Shown: positions 34,892 to 42,386 of the stretch, piece after piece
Layout: every line of letters starts with the position of its first letter
Position numbering within the stretch: position 1 is the stretch's first letter
The notes under the pieces: generated by a model
Told to the model about the DNA's origin: nothing
Seen by the model: only the letters and a program-made list of their open reading frames with translations
Database searches by the model: none
NCBI GenBank assembly: GCA_026707405.1
Contig: JAPOWW010000009.1
Span: 62,001-126,000 of the forward strand
Origin: Chloroflexota bacterium
GTDB lineage: Bacteria > Chloroflexota > UBA11872 > VXNJ01
Direction of reading: 5' to 3'
DNA length: 64,000 nucleotides
Program-made: the position numbers and the translations under genes

Positions 34892-35668
34892 CTAAAACTC
34901 ACGCAGAAGCTCGAGCATGTGCGTTTTGAAGAGGCGGGGCGCCTCAATCATCGCCATGGCGCCGGCGGAGTCGATCGACTCGATCCTTGAAGTGGGAATC
35001 TGCGATCTGAGGATCTCGGCCTCGGCCGCGGTGAGGGGAGCATCCTTGCCACCCCGAATGATCAGAGTTCGCGCGGTCAATCGATTCAGAAGGTCGACGG
35101 TGTTCGCATTAGCGTATTCCCGTGCGACGGCGCAAGCGGCCTGCTGGTCGGTGGCCTCAGCGATATCGAGCAACTCCCCGAAGAGCTTTTCGCGGGGCCG
35201 CTTTACGTAGTGTGAAGCGATCTCGTCGCTCAGCGCTTCACGGGACCAGTCCAGCTCGGCAAGCCGCTCGGCCTGAGCGGTGGCGGCTTGGGCGTCCAAC
35301 GCAAACGCGCGGCTGCCGAAGAGAACAAGCTTGAACACAATGTGGGGGTACCGTGCGCCGAGACTTTGCGCGACCATGCCTCCTACCCCACAGGCAACGA
35401 CGCTGCACCGCTCGATCTTGATGCTGTGCAGGGCCTGGCGAACGCTGTCGGCCATGGCGTCGATTGTGGGCGTGGGAAGTGGTGACGATCCCCCGCAGCC
35501 GGGAAGATCGAACGCAAGCCGTCGGAACTCTATGCTTGGCATCCCGCGCATGAGCGGTGTCCAAAGCTCCGAAGACTGAAGAAGGCCGTGCAGGAACAGG
35601 ACGTTATGAACACCGTCGCCCTGCTCCAGGTAGTTGATTGAGCAATCCCGGGCATCGGCTACGGGCAT
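34892..35668 (-). CDS. alpha/beta-hydrolase fold protein lacking the catalytic Ser and His
   Basis: The 258-residue protein has a clear alpha/beta-hydrolase fold: VLFLHGLLQSSELW with the oxyanion-hole HG, FDLPGCGGSSP, and the acid-turn LIIRGGKDAPLT. The nucleophile elbow, normally G-x-S-x-G, reads VVACGVGGMVAQ (about residues 90-101), so Ser is Gly. The place of the catalytic His reads SAGAMAMIEAPRLF, Ala instead of His. The protein is therefore probably not a serine hydrolase and may bind ligand or act differently. ATG 35668 with AGGAG upstream is preferred to the longer frame from 35704. Confidence 0.85.
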   Translation of the reverse strand: MPVADARDCSINYLEQGDGVHNVLFLHGLLQSSELWTPLMRGMPSIEFRRLAFDLPGCGGSSPLPTPTIDAMADSVRQALHSIKIERCSVVACGVGGMVAQSLGARYPHIVFKLVLFGSRAFALDAQAATAQAERLAELDWSREALSDEIASHYVKRPREKLFGELLDIAEATDQQAACAVAREYANANTVDLLNRLTARTLIIRGGKDAPLTAAEAEILRSQIPTSRIESIDSAGAMAMIEAPRLFKTHMLELLREF

Positions 35669-35892
35669 CTTTCGGCGACTCCTATAGTTACGGCGCGCAA
35701 ACATCCGGAGGACTTTGAGTTCAAGGTCTGGTTGGTCTCAAGCCCAGCGGAGAGTTTGCATGGCTTTCGAACAATCTTCCGAAAGACCATATGCATCAAC
35801 AGTGACGTTAACGCATACCGTATCCGACGGCGAATTCCCGTTCCAGTCCCAAGGCTGCGCCGATTGCGGGCAACGGGGGCAGAACACCTCGT

Positions 35893-35901
35893 TGATATAA
35901 T
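35893..35901 (+). promoter_or_regulatory. extended -10 promoter for the Gfo/Idh gene
   Basis: TGATATAAT matches the extended -10 consensus TGnTATAAT without a clear -35, like the element before coaD. It would give a leader of about 70 bases before ATG 35981. The remaining intergenic DNA (35669-35892) shows no gene. Confidence 0.5.
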
Positions 35902-35980
35902 CTGCGGCCTTCGACTGCCGGCCAACCGGTTCCGCGACCTGCATACGCCGGGCAGACCAGAATTACTCCCGGGGGGCTTG

Positions 35981-37027
35981 ATGGCGAATCCCATTCCTAT
36001 TGCGGTTGTCGGCATGGGCGTTATCGGGAAGACCCATGCGCGAGCGGTGGTGGACGCCGAGGGAGCCGACCTTGCCGCGGTCGTGGATACGGACATTGAT
36101 CGGGCGCGAGCGGTCGGCGAAGAGTATGGTGCGCCGGCGTTCAGTTCGGTGGACGAGTTGATCGGAAGCGGGCTTGCGACGGCGGCGACGATTGGCGTGC
36201 CGAGTGGCACTCACGCGCAAGTGGGGATCCCGCTGGCGGAGGCCGGAATCCACCTGCTTTGCGAAAAGCCTATCGACGTTTCGCTTGAAGCGGCAGACCG
36301 TCTAATCAGCTCATGCGAGGCCAACGGCGTAACGCTGGCCTGCATTTCTCAAAGCCGATTCGAACCGGACCTGCGCGCGGCCCGGGAGCTGGTGCAGAGC
36401 GGTCGCCTTGGAAGAACGGTGCTGGCGCAGGCAGACACGAAGTGGTACAGATCGCAGGACTACTACGACGCCGGTGGCTGGCGCGGGACGTTTGCGCAGG
36501 ACGGAGGCGGCGCACTGATAAACCAGTCGATTCACGCAATCGACGCCTTGCAATGGGTGATGGGGCCGGTAGAGCGTGTTTGCGGTTTTACGACAAATCG
36601 ATGGCACGATATCGAGGCCGAGGACACCGGTGCGGCCATCCTGCGTTTTAGGAGCGGGGCGCTCGGAGTGATTCAGGGAGCAACGTCGCTGGGCAAGGCG
36701 CAGCCGAAGCGGCTGGAGTTCCACGGTGAGGCGGGGACGATAGTGCTCGAAAACGACGTGGCAATCGCGTGGGACGTCGATGACGGTTCGACGGCACCGA
36801 GCGCGGCAAGCGGATCGGGACCGCGCAAGGGCGCCGGCGCAGACGCACGGGACGTAGGCCACATCGGACACATAAGACAGGTGGAAGACCTCGTAGAGGC
36901 GATTGCGGAGGGACGCCCGCCGGAAATCACGGGCGTGGACGCGAGAGCGCCGCTAGAACTGATTCTGGCGATCTACGAATCCGCCAACTCCGGCGGCAAG
37001 CCTGTAACGCTGCCTCTAGCGAGGTGA
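35981..37027 (+). CDS. Gfo/Idh/MocA family NAD(P)-dependent oxidoreductase
   Basis: A 348-residue oxidoreductase: Rossmann motif VVGMGVIGKTHA (about 8-19), LCEKPIDVSLEAA (about 94-106), then GGWRGTFAQDGGGALINQSIHAID with the conserved catalytic-region His. The upstream frame from 35732 is non-protein-like; ATG 35981 follows GGGGGG and agrees with the family N-terminus. It probably oxidises a sugar or sugar acid and may act with the divergent LarA-like and DUF1537 genes. Confidence 0.9.
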   Translation: MANPIPIAVVGMGVIGKTHARAVVDAEGADLAAVVDTDIDRARAVGEEYGAPAFSSVDELIGSGLATAATIGVPSGTHAQVGIPLAEAGIHLLCEKPIDVSLEAADRLISSCEANGVTLACISQSRFEPDLRAARELVQSGRLGRTVLAQADTKWYRSQDYYDAGGWRGTFAQDGGGALINQSIHAIDALQWVMGPVERVCGFTTNRWHDIEAEDTGAAILRFRSGALGVIQGATSLGKAQPKRLEFHGEAGTIVLENDVAIAWDVDDGSTAPSAASGSGPRKGAGADARDVGHIGHIRQVEDLVEAIAEGRPPEITGVDARAPLELILAIYESANSGGKPVTLPLAR

Positions 37028-37037
37028 GATCTCCTAC

Positions 37038-37328
37038 TTAACGCGGATCGTCGTCGTCTTCTCGCTTGATTGACTCGACGAACGTAGTGACCCAAGCGGC
37101 ATAACGTTCCGCCGCCGTCAGCCGGGTCATGGCGTCGGTAGCGATCCCGCCGATCCGCTGTTCGAGATTTTCCGCGCTTTTTGCCTGACGCCGGAGGAAC
37201 ATACGGGTCACTGCGGTGGACTCGACCACGCTGACACCCGCAACTATTATGCCGATGAGGATTGCGCCAAACAGCAGCAGCAACTCGACCGCGAGTATCA
37301 GGAGAGCGATACTTGCAGCGGTCGACAC
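37038..37328 (-). CDS. small membrane protein, 96 aa
   Basis: One long hydrophobic segment (about 7-38, LLILAVELLLLFGAILIGII) is followed by a soluble helical part with an acidic end (KREDDDD). It is unrecognised, but resembles the neighbouring DUF948-type protein in layout. It stands with two other small envelope proteins and a transglutaminase-fold protein on the minus strand, probably one transcription unit. Confidence 0.6.
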   Translation of the reverse strand: MSTAASIALLILAVELLLLFGAILIGIIVAGVSVVESTAVTRMFLRRQAKSAENLEQRIGGIATDAMTRLTAAERYAAWVTTFVESIKREDDDDPR

Positions 37329-37357
37329 TAGCGGAAACTCACGTGTGACTTAGCGGC

Positions 37358-37558
37358 CTAGTTCCGGCGCGCCTCTTCAAACGACTGCTCAATCGATCGT
37401 TGAGCCTCGTCGGCGGCGGCGTCGGCCTCAACACGCGCCCTCCTGAATCTGATGCGAGCGTTTTCGAGGATATCGGCCCCTTTCTTGGGCGCGATCACAG
37501 CACCCGCGATGCTACCGACTACAAAACCTATCAACGCACCCAGAAATGCGTAAGGCAT
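37358..37558 (-). CDS. YtxH domain-containing small protein
   Basis: The start is ATG 37558 (MPYAFLGALIGFVVGS); the frame upstream is not protein-like. The 66-residue product has a glycine-rich transmembrane segment (about 4-23, GALIGFVVGSIAGAVIAP) with KKGADILENARIRFRRAR after it, the YtxH pattern. A charged helix completes it. Function is unknown; YtxH proteins are tied to envelope stress in Gram-positive bacteria. Confidence 0.75.
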   Translation of the reverse strand: MPYAFLGALIGFVVGSIAGAVIAPKKGADILENARIRFRRARVEADAAADEAQRSIEQSFEEARRN

Positions 37559-37569
37559 GGGAAAACAAC

Positions 37570-37854
37570 CTACTTTCGTCCAAATCGCAGAAACGAGGCC
37601 CGTTTTCGGGCGCGTCCCGCGGCTATTACCGTCTTTACCACAGTTCCAGTTGAAGAATTCTCGGCAGCGGAAGTAATCCCCTGTATGGATGCCGCGGTCG
37701 ATGCGGCGGACTTCAGAATGGGCTGGACTTCCCGCCTGATCACGCCGATCAGCCGCCACAGCAGAGCCGCGGTGATGATCAGCACGATTACGGTTACGAT
37801 CGATACGGCTGCAAGGGCGACGATTGCAATATCGCGGACGTCAGCAATCTCCAA
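37570..37854 (-). CDS. DUF948-like small membrane protein
   Basis: The 94-residue product has one N-terminal transmembrane helix (about 8-32, IVALAAVSIVTVIVLIITAALL), then an amphipathic helix (RLIGVIRREVQPILKSAAST) and a basic tail. The layout is that of DUF948 proteins, which often accompany YtxH proteins, as here (11 bases between the two genes). The start is TTG 37854, shortly after the end of the transglutaminase-fold gene. Confidence 0.68.
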   Translation of the reverse strand: MEIADVRDIAIVALAAVSIVTVIVLIITAALLWRLIGVIRREVQPILKSAASTAASIQGITSAAENSSTGTVVKTVIAAGRARKRASFLRFGRK

Positions 37855-37865
37855 GGTTCGCGCCC

Positions 37866-40280
37866 CTAACGAGCTAGTAACTTACGCCGTCGAATGATCC
37901 TTCCCAGGAGCAGAGGCCTGAGCCTCTTCCAGGCGCGGTCAACGGAGCGCCTATCTATCGGCAATACTCCGTGATCGCTGTAAAGCGCTCGCGCATACTG
38001 TCTTGCGATCTCATTGGGAGGGCGGTCCTCTTCCAGAAAAACCCGCGTTGTCTGGGTCTTTTCCGTTTGGCTTTCGCTCGAATACAAGCCTTCGGACAAG
38101 GCCTCGGCCAGTTCCAGCGGCGTTCGCGCCTCACTAGGATTGTAACCCGCCCAGCGCGCATATTTCAGCATTCGCTTATATGTTCCGCGTATCCGGGTCT
38201 TTGGACTCTGGAATCGGGTTGTGGCAAATCCGATGAGGAAATAGAGCAGAAATCCGCCGATAAGGGTGCCGACGATACCGCCGACCACGATAAAGACGCC
38301 CGATGCGGTCCGGATAAATTCGACGATGGGGTTTTCGTTGATCTCCCCTATGGGATCGAAGTTGCCCGATGTTGAGCCGAGCGCCAGGTCATCGAGCAAG
38401 GCTTCGAGATCGTAGATGTCGATAAGGTCGCCGGGATTTGCGCCTCCCAGACCGCTTCCGCCTTCCTGTCGAACGAGAGGCACCCGGTAACCGGAAGGCT
38501 CGAACGGGATCCATCCGTAAGCGGGAAAGAAGATTTCCACCCAAACGTGGGAGTCTTCGGGTCCGGCAATGAATCTGCCGGTTTCTTCGTCGAACGTGCC
38601 CGGGACGTAGCCGGAGACAACGCGGGCGGGTATGCCGTTGAGGCGGGCCAGCACGGCCATGGCGGAGGCGGTGTAGTCGGCGTAGCCGCGTCTATATTCG
38701 AACAGATATTGATCGACGACATCGGATCCGGGAGCCGGTTCGGGGATCTCTATCGAGAACGGATAGCGCCGCAGGAAGAACTCGATACGCTGCGCCCTGT
38801 CGAAGGCGTTGTCGCCCGACGTGGCGAATCGAGCGGCTAGCTCTTCAACCCGGGGGCTGACGTCGGGAAGCTGTAAGTACTTATCGATCCATGCAGGGTA
38901 GGCCGTGCCCGCATCCCGCAGTGCTCTAACCGAAGGTCCGGGGAGAGTGGACTCAACCGAGTACGCGATTCGACGGCCTACGCTGCGAGTCGCCCTGATG
39001 GACGAGAAGTCGCCTACGTCGTCCTTCTCGCTGCTCTGAATGAGGTATTTGCGGCTCATCGTTACGAGGTCGCCGGGAATGAAGAGCACCGACGAATTGG
39101 AGTCCAGAATCTCAATGTTGGCCTTGACGGCGATGCGCGACTTGAGCTCAACGTCCTTGGTAAGCGCCTGACCGGGGTCTCGCGCGGTGAGCGCCTTGTC
39201 GGTGTTTTCCCATCGGTCTCCGACGAAACGGTCGTAGGTCACTCCCCGCCAGTACGCCTCGTGCGTCGACTGAACGATAAGCGTGGCCCGCTTGGTGAAC
39301 GGGAGCACGGCTCCGACGGGCAGCTGCTGCGGACCGGAGAGCGACGACGCACCGGAGGGGTTCGAGACGCCACTGAAGAGCCGGTTGGCGGCTGCCTCGA
39401 CGTTGCCCCAGCCGTCGCCCATGTAGGTCCAGAACGAGTCCGAAAGAGGATTGGCGCGAATTCGGGGGAAGAACACGGCGAACAGTGTCACCACGGCTAC
39501 GAGCACCAGGCTGAGCGCCGTTATGTTGATGCCCAGCTCGGCGGAGTATTCGATCTTCGCCTTCTGCCAACGGTCCGACAAAGCGAAGAGGTTGACCTGG
39601 ACCATGAGCAGAAGGAGCGCGACCATGAAGATGATGAACGGAAGCCGCGTAGGACCGACGTAGGTAACGTTCACAGCAAGGCCGACGGCCGCGCCGAGCG
39701 CGGCGATGGCGACGCTGCGGCGGCGGTAGAGTCCCCACGCGCCGATGAACCCCATTCCCCATGCGGCGTAGGCCATCCACAGAAGGAAAATGACGTTATC
39801 AGCGCTTGCCCTGAACGAGGAGACGACATCGAACCAGTCGGCGAGGCGGATGCCGAGATCGACTACGAACTCCCAACTAGTGGTCAACGCCCCGATGAGC
39901 GGCTGGGGGCCGGTGGCGATGCCGGCGCGCCGGTCGCCGACCCATCCGAGAGTTTGCCTGAACATGTCGACGAAATTCGGAACGAGGTCGGTCGGGCCTG
40001 GGAAGGCTTCGGAAACGATGATGAAGGACGAAACGGCTCCCACCACGACCCCGATGCCGATTATTACGGCGGAGTGGAGTTTGCGGTTGCAGAGCCATGC
40101 GCCGACCGCGATTCCGAAGGCGGCGAACGGGAACATGATCCCGGTATTGGCCGCCCACCGCGCCTGATCGATGGAATAGACGACCGACATCACCAGCGCG
40201 ATGAGCAAGATGATGGGCAGCCAGCCCTGGGCTGGTCGGGCGAGACCGGTGCGAGAAAGGGCTCTGGCCGCGATGGTCAC
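37866..40280 (-). CDS. membrane protein with transglutaminase-like domain; catalytic Cys replaced by Ala
   Basis: The 804-residue protein begins with a bundle of about seven hydrophobic segments (about 18-255), then an extracytoplasmic beta-rich region, a transglutaminase-like core (about 500-600), another transmembrane helix (about 645-670) and a cytoplasmic tail (DUF4129-like). The usual core reads GYC-D/E-x-x-A-x-AM; here it is RRGYADYTASAMAVL, so the nucleophile Cys is Ala (codon GCC, near 38687). His is kept in DSHVWVEIF and the third position is Glu in GWIPFEPS. It overlaps the DUF58 gene by 4 bases, the conserved pairing of this family. It is likely a structural or binding module in envelope assembly. 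Confidence 0.85.
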   Translation of the reverse strand: MTIAARALSRTGLARPAQGWLPIILLIALVMSVVYSIDQARWAANTGIMFPFAAFGIAVGAWLCNRKLHSAVIIGIGVVVGAVSSFIIVSEAFPGPTDLVPNFVDMFRQTLGWVGDRRAGIATGPQPLIGALTTSWEFVVDLGIRLADWFDVVSSFRASADNVIFLLWMAYAAWGMGFIGAWGLYRRRSVAIAALGAAVGLAVNVTYVGPTRLPFIIFMVALLLLMVQVNLFALSDRWQKAKIEYSAELGINITALSLVLVAVVTLFAVFFPRIRANPLSDSFWTYMGDGWGNVEAAANRLFSGVSNPSGASSLSGPQQLPVGAVLPFTKRATLIVQSTHEAYWRGVTYDRFVGDRWENTDKALTARDPGQALTKDVELKSRIAVKANIEILDSNSSVLFIPGDLVTMSRKYLIQSSEKDDVGDFSSIRATRSVGRRIAYSVESTLPGPSVRALRDAGTAYPAWIDKYLQLPDVSPRVEELAARFATSGDNAFDRAQRIEFFLRRYPFSIEIPEPAPGSDVVDQYLFEYRRGYADYTASAMAVLARLNGIPARVVSGYVPGTFDEETGRFIAGPEDSHVWVEIFFPAYGWIPFEPSGYRVPLVRQEGGSGLGGANPGDLIDIYDLEALLDDLALGSTSGNFDPIGEINENPIVEFIRTASGVFIVVGGIVGTLIGGFLLYFLIGFATTRFQSPKTRIRGTYKRMLKYARWAGYNPSEARTPLELAEALSEGLYSSESQTEKTQTTRVFLEEDRPPNEIARQYARALYSDHGVLPIDRRSVDRAWKRLRPLLLGRIIRRRKLLAR

Positions 40281-41524
40281 GCGCTGGCCGAGCTTGCCGT
40301 TCGCGATACGGCGAATGCCGATCGCGGTGTAGCACCGGCGTAAGAGTCGGCGCCGATTTCAGCCCTGATGGTCTCGAACTTCTGCCCCTGGCGCACGGTG
40401 CGAAGACTGACTCCAGCGGTAGCCAAAAGCTCGCGGACCTCTCTATTGGAGCCGGTTCCCCCAAAGCTCTCGCCATCGATCAGGACGGCACCGGGGAATA
40501 GCCCCCGACCGCCGAGGTTAAGCATGGCGGTCCCCCAGTCGAGATCGCTTGACGGTGAGATTGCGACCAGGCTCATTCCACGGCCGAACGCGGGCGCGGT
40601 TTCGGTGAGGAACTCGGCAAACGGCGCCGTTCCATTGGCGCTTACAGTTGCGAGCTGCTCAAGGATTCGCCACAACTGGCGGGTGCCTTTTTGAGGCTCG
40701 ACGAGGATCCGCTCGCGTCCGAACGCGGCGAGTCCCACGGACTTGCCATCTCGAACCTGCTGGTAGGCGAGGGCCGAGGCGATCTTGACCGCGTATTCCT
40801 CGGTGGACTCGTCGCCGCTGCCGCTCTGAACGGCCCGGTGCATGTCTAGAACGAGCCACACGCTGGCAGCGGGTTCCAGGTCGAATTCCTTAACCATCAG
40901 CGTCATCTTCCTGGCGGTCGAGAGCCAGTGGATGCGCTTCATCTCATCGCCGGGGACCAGCTCCCGCACGCTGGACGCATCGGCGGTAACCTGCGGGCTT
41001 CGAATGTTGGAGCGTGTGTTGCCGAAGAACGACCCCGTAGGAATTCGGAAGTCCGGCATGACGCTAATCGGAGGATAGACGACCAACGTGCTTACCTGGG
41101 GGAAGCCGAACTCGGCGAGGAATATGCCGAACGGATCGCCGGTCCTTACAGTCATCGGGCCGAGTGAGAAGAGTCCTCGCCGTAGGGCTCGACCGCTGCT
41201 TATCCATCGCTTTGTCTGGCGGCCGTCGAGGTTCTCGGCGACACTGGCCGAGTAGCCGGGCAGGTTGGACTGGTCGTCCAACTCGACCAGCAGAATCGGC
41301 AGCCTGCCGAGGTTGCTGAGCAGGATCTCCTCGTCGATGGCATCGCCGGTGGTAGCCCACTTGTTGGCGAGCGTCCTTCGGATTCTCAGATTGTCAGCCG
41401 CGCTCTTCGTCCAGAAGTACGAGACGACGACGAGTACGGTGAGCGCGTAAAAGAACCAGAAGACGATTGCGGAGGTGGTGACCAACGACAAGACGAGCAG
41501 AGCGCCAATCAGGACGAGCGCCAT
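40277..41524 (-). CDS. DUF58 domain-containing membrane protein
   Basis: The 415-residue protein starts with two transmembrane segments (about 3-40). A DUF58 domain follows, with the hallmark SSVRELVPGDEMKRIHWLS (about 190-208) and VKEFDLEPAASVWLVLDMH, a vWA-like strand. DUF58 proteins usually pair with a MoxR ATPase and a transglutaminase-fold partner; the MoxR gene is not adjacent here. Its last bases overlap the next gene. Confidence 0.87.
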   Translation of the reverse strand: MALVLIGALLVLSLVTTSAIVFWFFYALTVLVVVSYFWTKSAADNLRIRRTLANKWATTGDAIDEEILLSNLGRLPILLVELDDQSNLPGYSASVAENLDGRQTKRWISSGRALRRGLFSLGPMTVRTGDPFGIFLAEFGFPQVSTLVVYPPISVMPDFRIPTGSFFGNTRSNIRSPQVTADASSVRELVPGDEMKRIHWLSTARKMTLMVKEFDLEPAASVWLVLDMHRAVQSGSGDESTEEYAVKIASALAYQQVRDGKSVGLAAFGRERILVEPQKGTRQLWRILEQLATVSANGTAPFAEFLTETAPAFGRGMSLVAISPSSDLDWGTAMLNLGGRGLFPGAVLIDGESFGGTGSNREVRELLATAGVSLRTVRQGQKFETIRAEIGADSYAGATPRSAFAVSRTASSASA

Positions 41525-41672
41525 GGGCCGCTGAACGTAAATCTGCGGCCGTTGCAGTAACGCTCGCTGTTCTACGGCTTCGATGTGGCGCCGCCCTTTT
41601 TCGCTGATGGCTCGGGAGGTCTAATCAACTGCGCGAATCGCCTCCAGACTCACGATTGTACAGCCACAGTTG

Positions 41673-41693
41673 CCGCCCTTAGCGGGCGGCCGC
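41673..41693 (-). terminator. possible terminator hairpin after the acetyltransferase gene
   Basis: GCCGCCC and GGGCGGC form a 7-bp stem around a short loop, just downstream (minus strand) of the acetyltransferase stop and upstream of the DUF58 gene. There is no T-run, so this is weak. Confidence 0.3.
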
Positions 41694-41701
41694 ACGCGAT
41701 T

Positions 41702-42220
41702 TCAGACCAGGTCCATCACCATCGCGATCTCGTCACAGCGATCGAATTTGGGACAGCGGTAGCACTCCTGCCAGACCTTCAGCGTGAGAGTGTCTCGTTC
41801 GACCCGGCGAAAGTTCAACCTGGCGAAGAAACGTTCTTCGAGGGTGAGCGTGAACGCCTTGGGTATCCCGAAACCACGCGCTTCGTCCAGGCACGCGCCG
41901 ACCAGACGGCTGCCGATTCCGAGTCCGGTGTAGTCGCTGTGCACGGCAAGTGCCCGGACCTCGGCGAGCTCCGGCGAAAAAATGTGCAGCGCGACACAGC
42001 CGATAACGCCTGACGGAATCCTATAGACGAGATATTCGCGAATGTTCTCAAATATCTCCTCGGTGGACCTAGGCAGCATGAGGTCTTGCGCGGCGTAAGG
42101 ATCTATGATCGCCTTGATGCCCTTCACGTCCGCGAAAGTCGCGGGCACGATTTGGGCGTTACCCGCATCGAACGATGCGACTTCGCGGTACGCGCCGCGA
42201 GCGGTGATGCTGGATGTCAT
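41702..42220 (-). CDS. GNAT acetyltransferase, ArgA-like
   Basis: The 172-residue protein has the GNAT acetyl-CoA loop in RALAVHSDYTGLGIGSRLV (about 92-110). It ends with VWQECYRCPKFDRCDEIAM, a Cys-bearing tail that marks the short N-acetylglutamate synthase (ArgA-like) branch I recall from other bacteria. If so, it acetylates glutamate for arginine synthesis. The first 20 residues are unconserved and the true start may be later. No other arg gene is in the window. Confidence 0.75.
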   Translation of the reverse strand: MTSSITARGAYREVASFDAGNAQIVPATFADVKGIKAIIDPYAAQDLMLPRSTEEIFENIREYLVYRIPSGVIGCVALHIFSPELAEVRALAVHSDYTGLGIGSRLVGACLDEARGFGIPKAFTLTLEERFFARLNFRRVERDTLTLKVWQECYRCPKFDRCDEIAMVMDLV

Positions 42221-42386
42221 AAGGATATTATGCCCCGGAAATCGTTTGCGGTGTCCATTTTTGATCTCTGATTGGCGTTGGCCCGCGTCGGGCAGTGCTC
42301 GGAGAGCCGTTCATCGGGCACTGGCCGCGTCCCTATAATCGGGATGGCTGCGAAATTCATACCACCTGGACCTTGCAAACCATCTC

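Noticed and set aside
39261-40343. 360-codon frame on the plus strand over the transglutaminase-fold gene
   Set aside because: Shadow of a well-supported minus-strand gene; the product is a charged low-complexity sequence without motifs.
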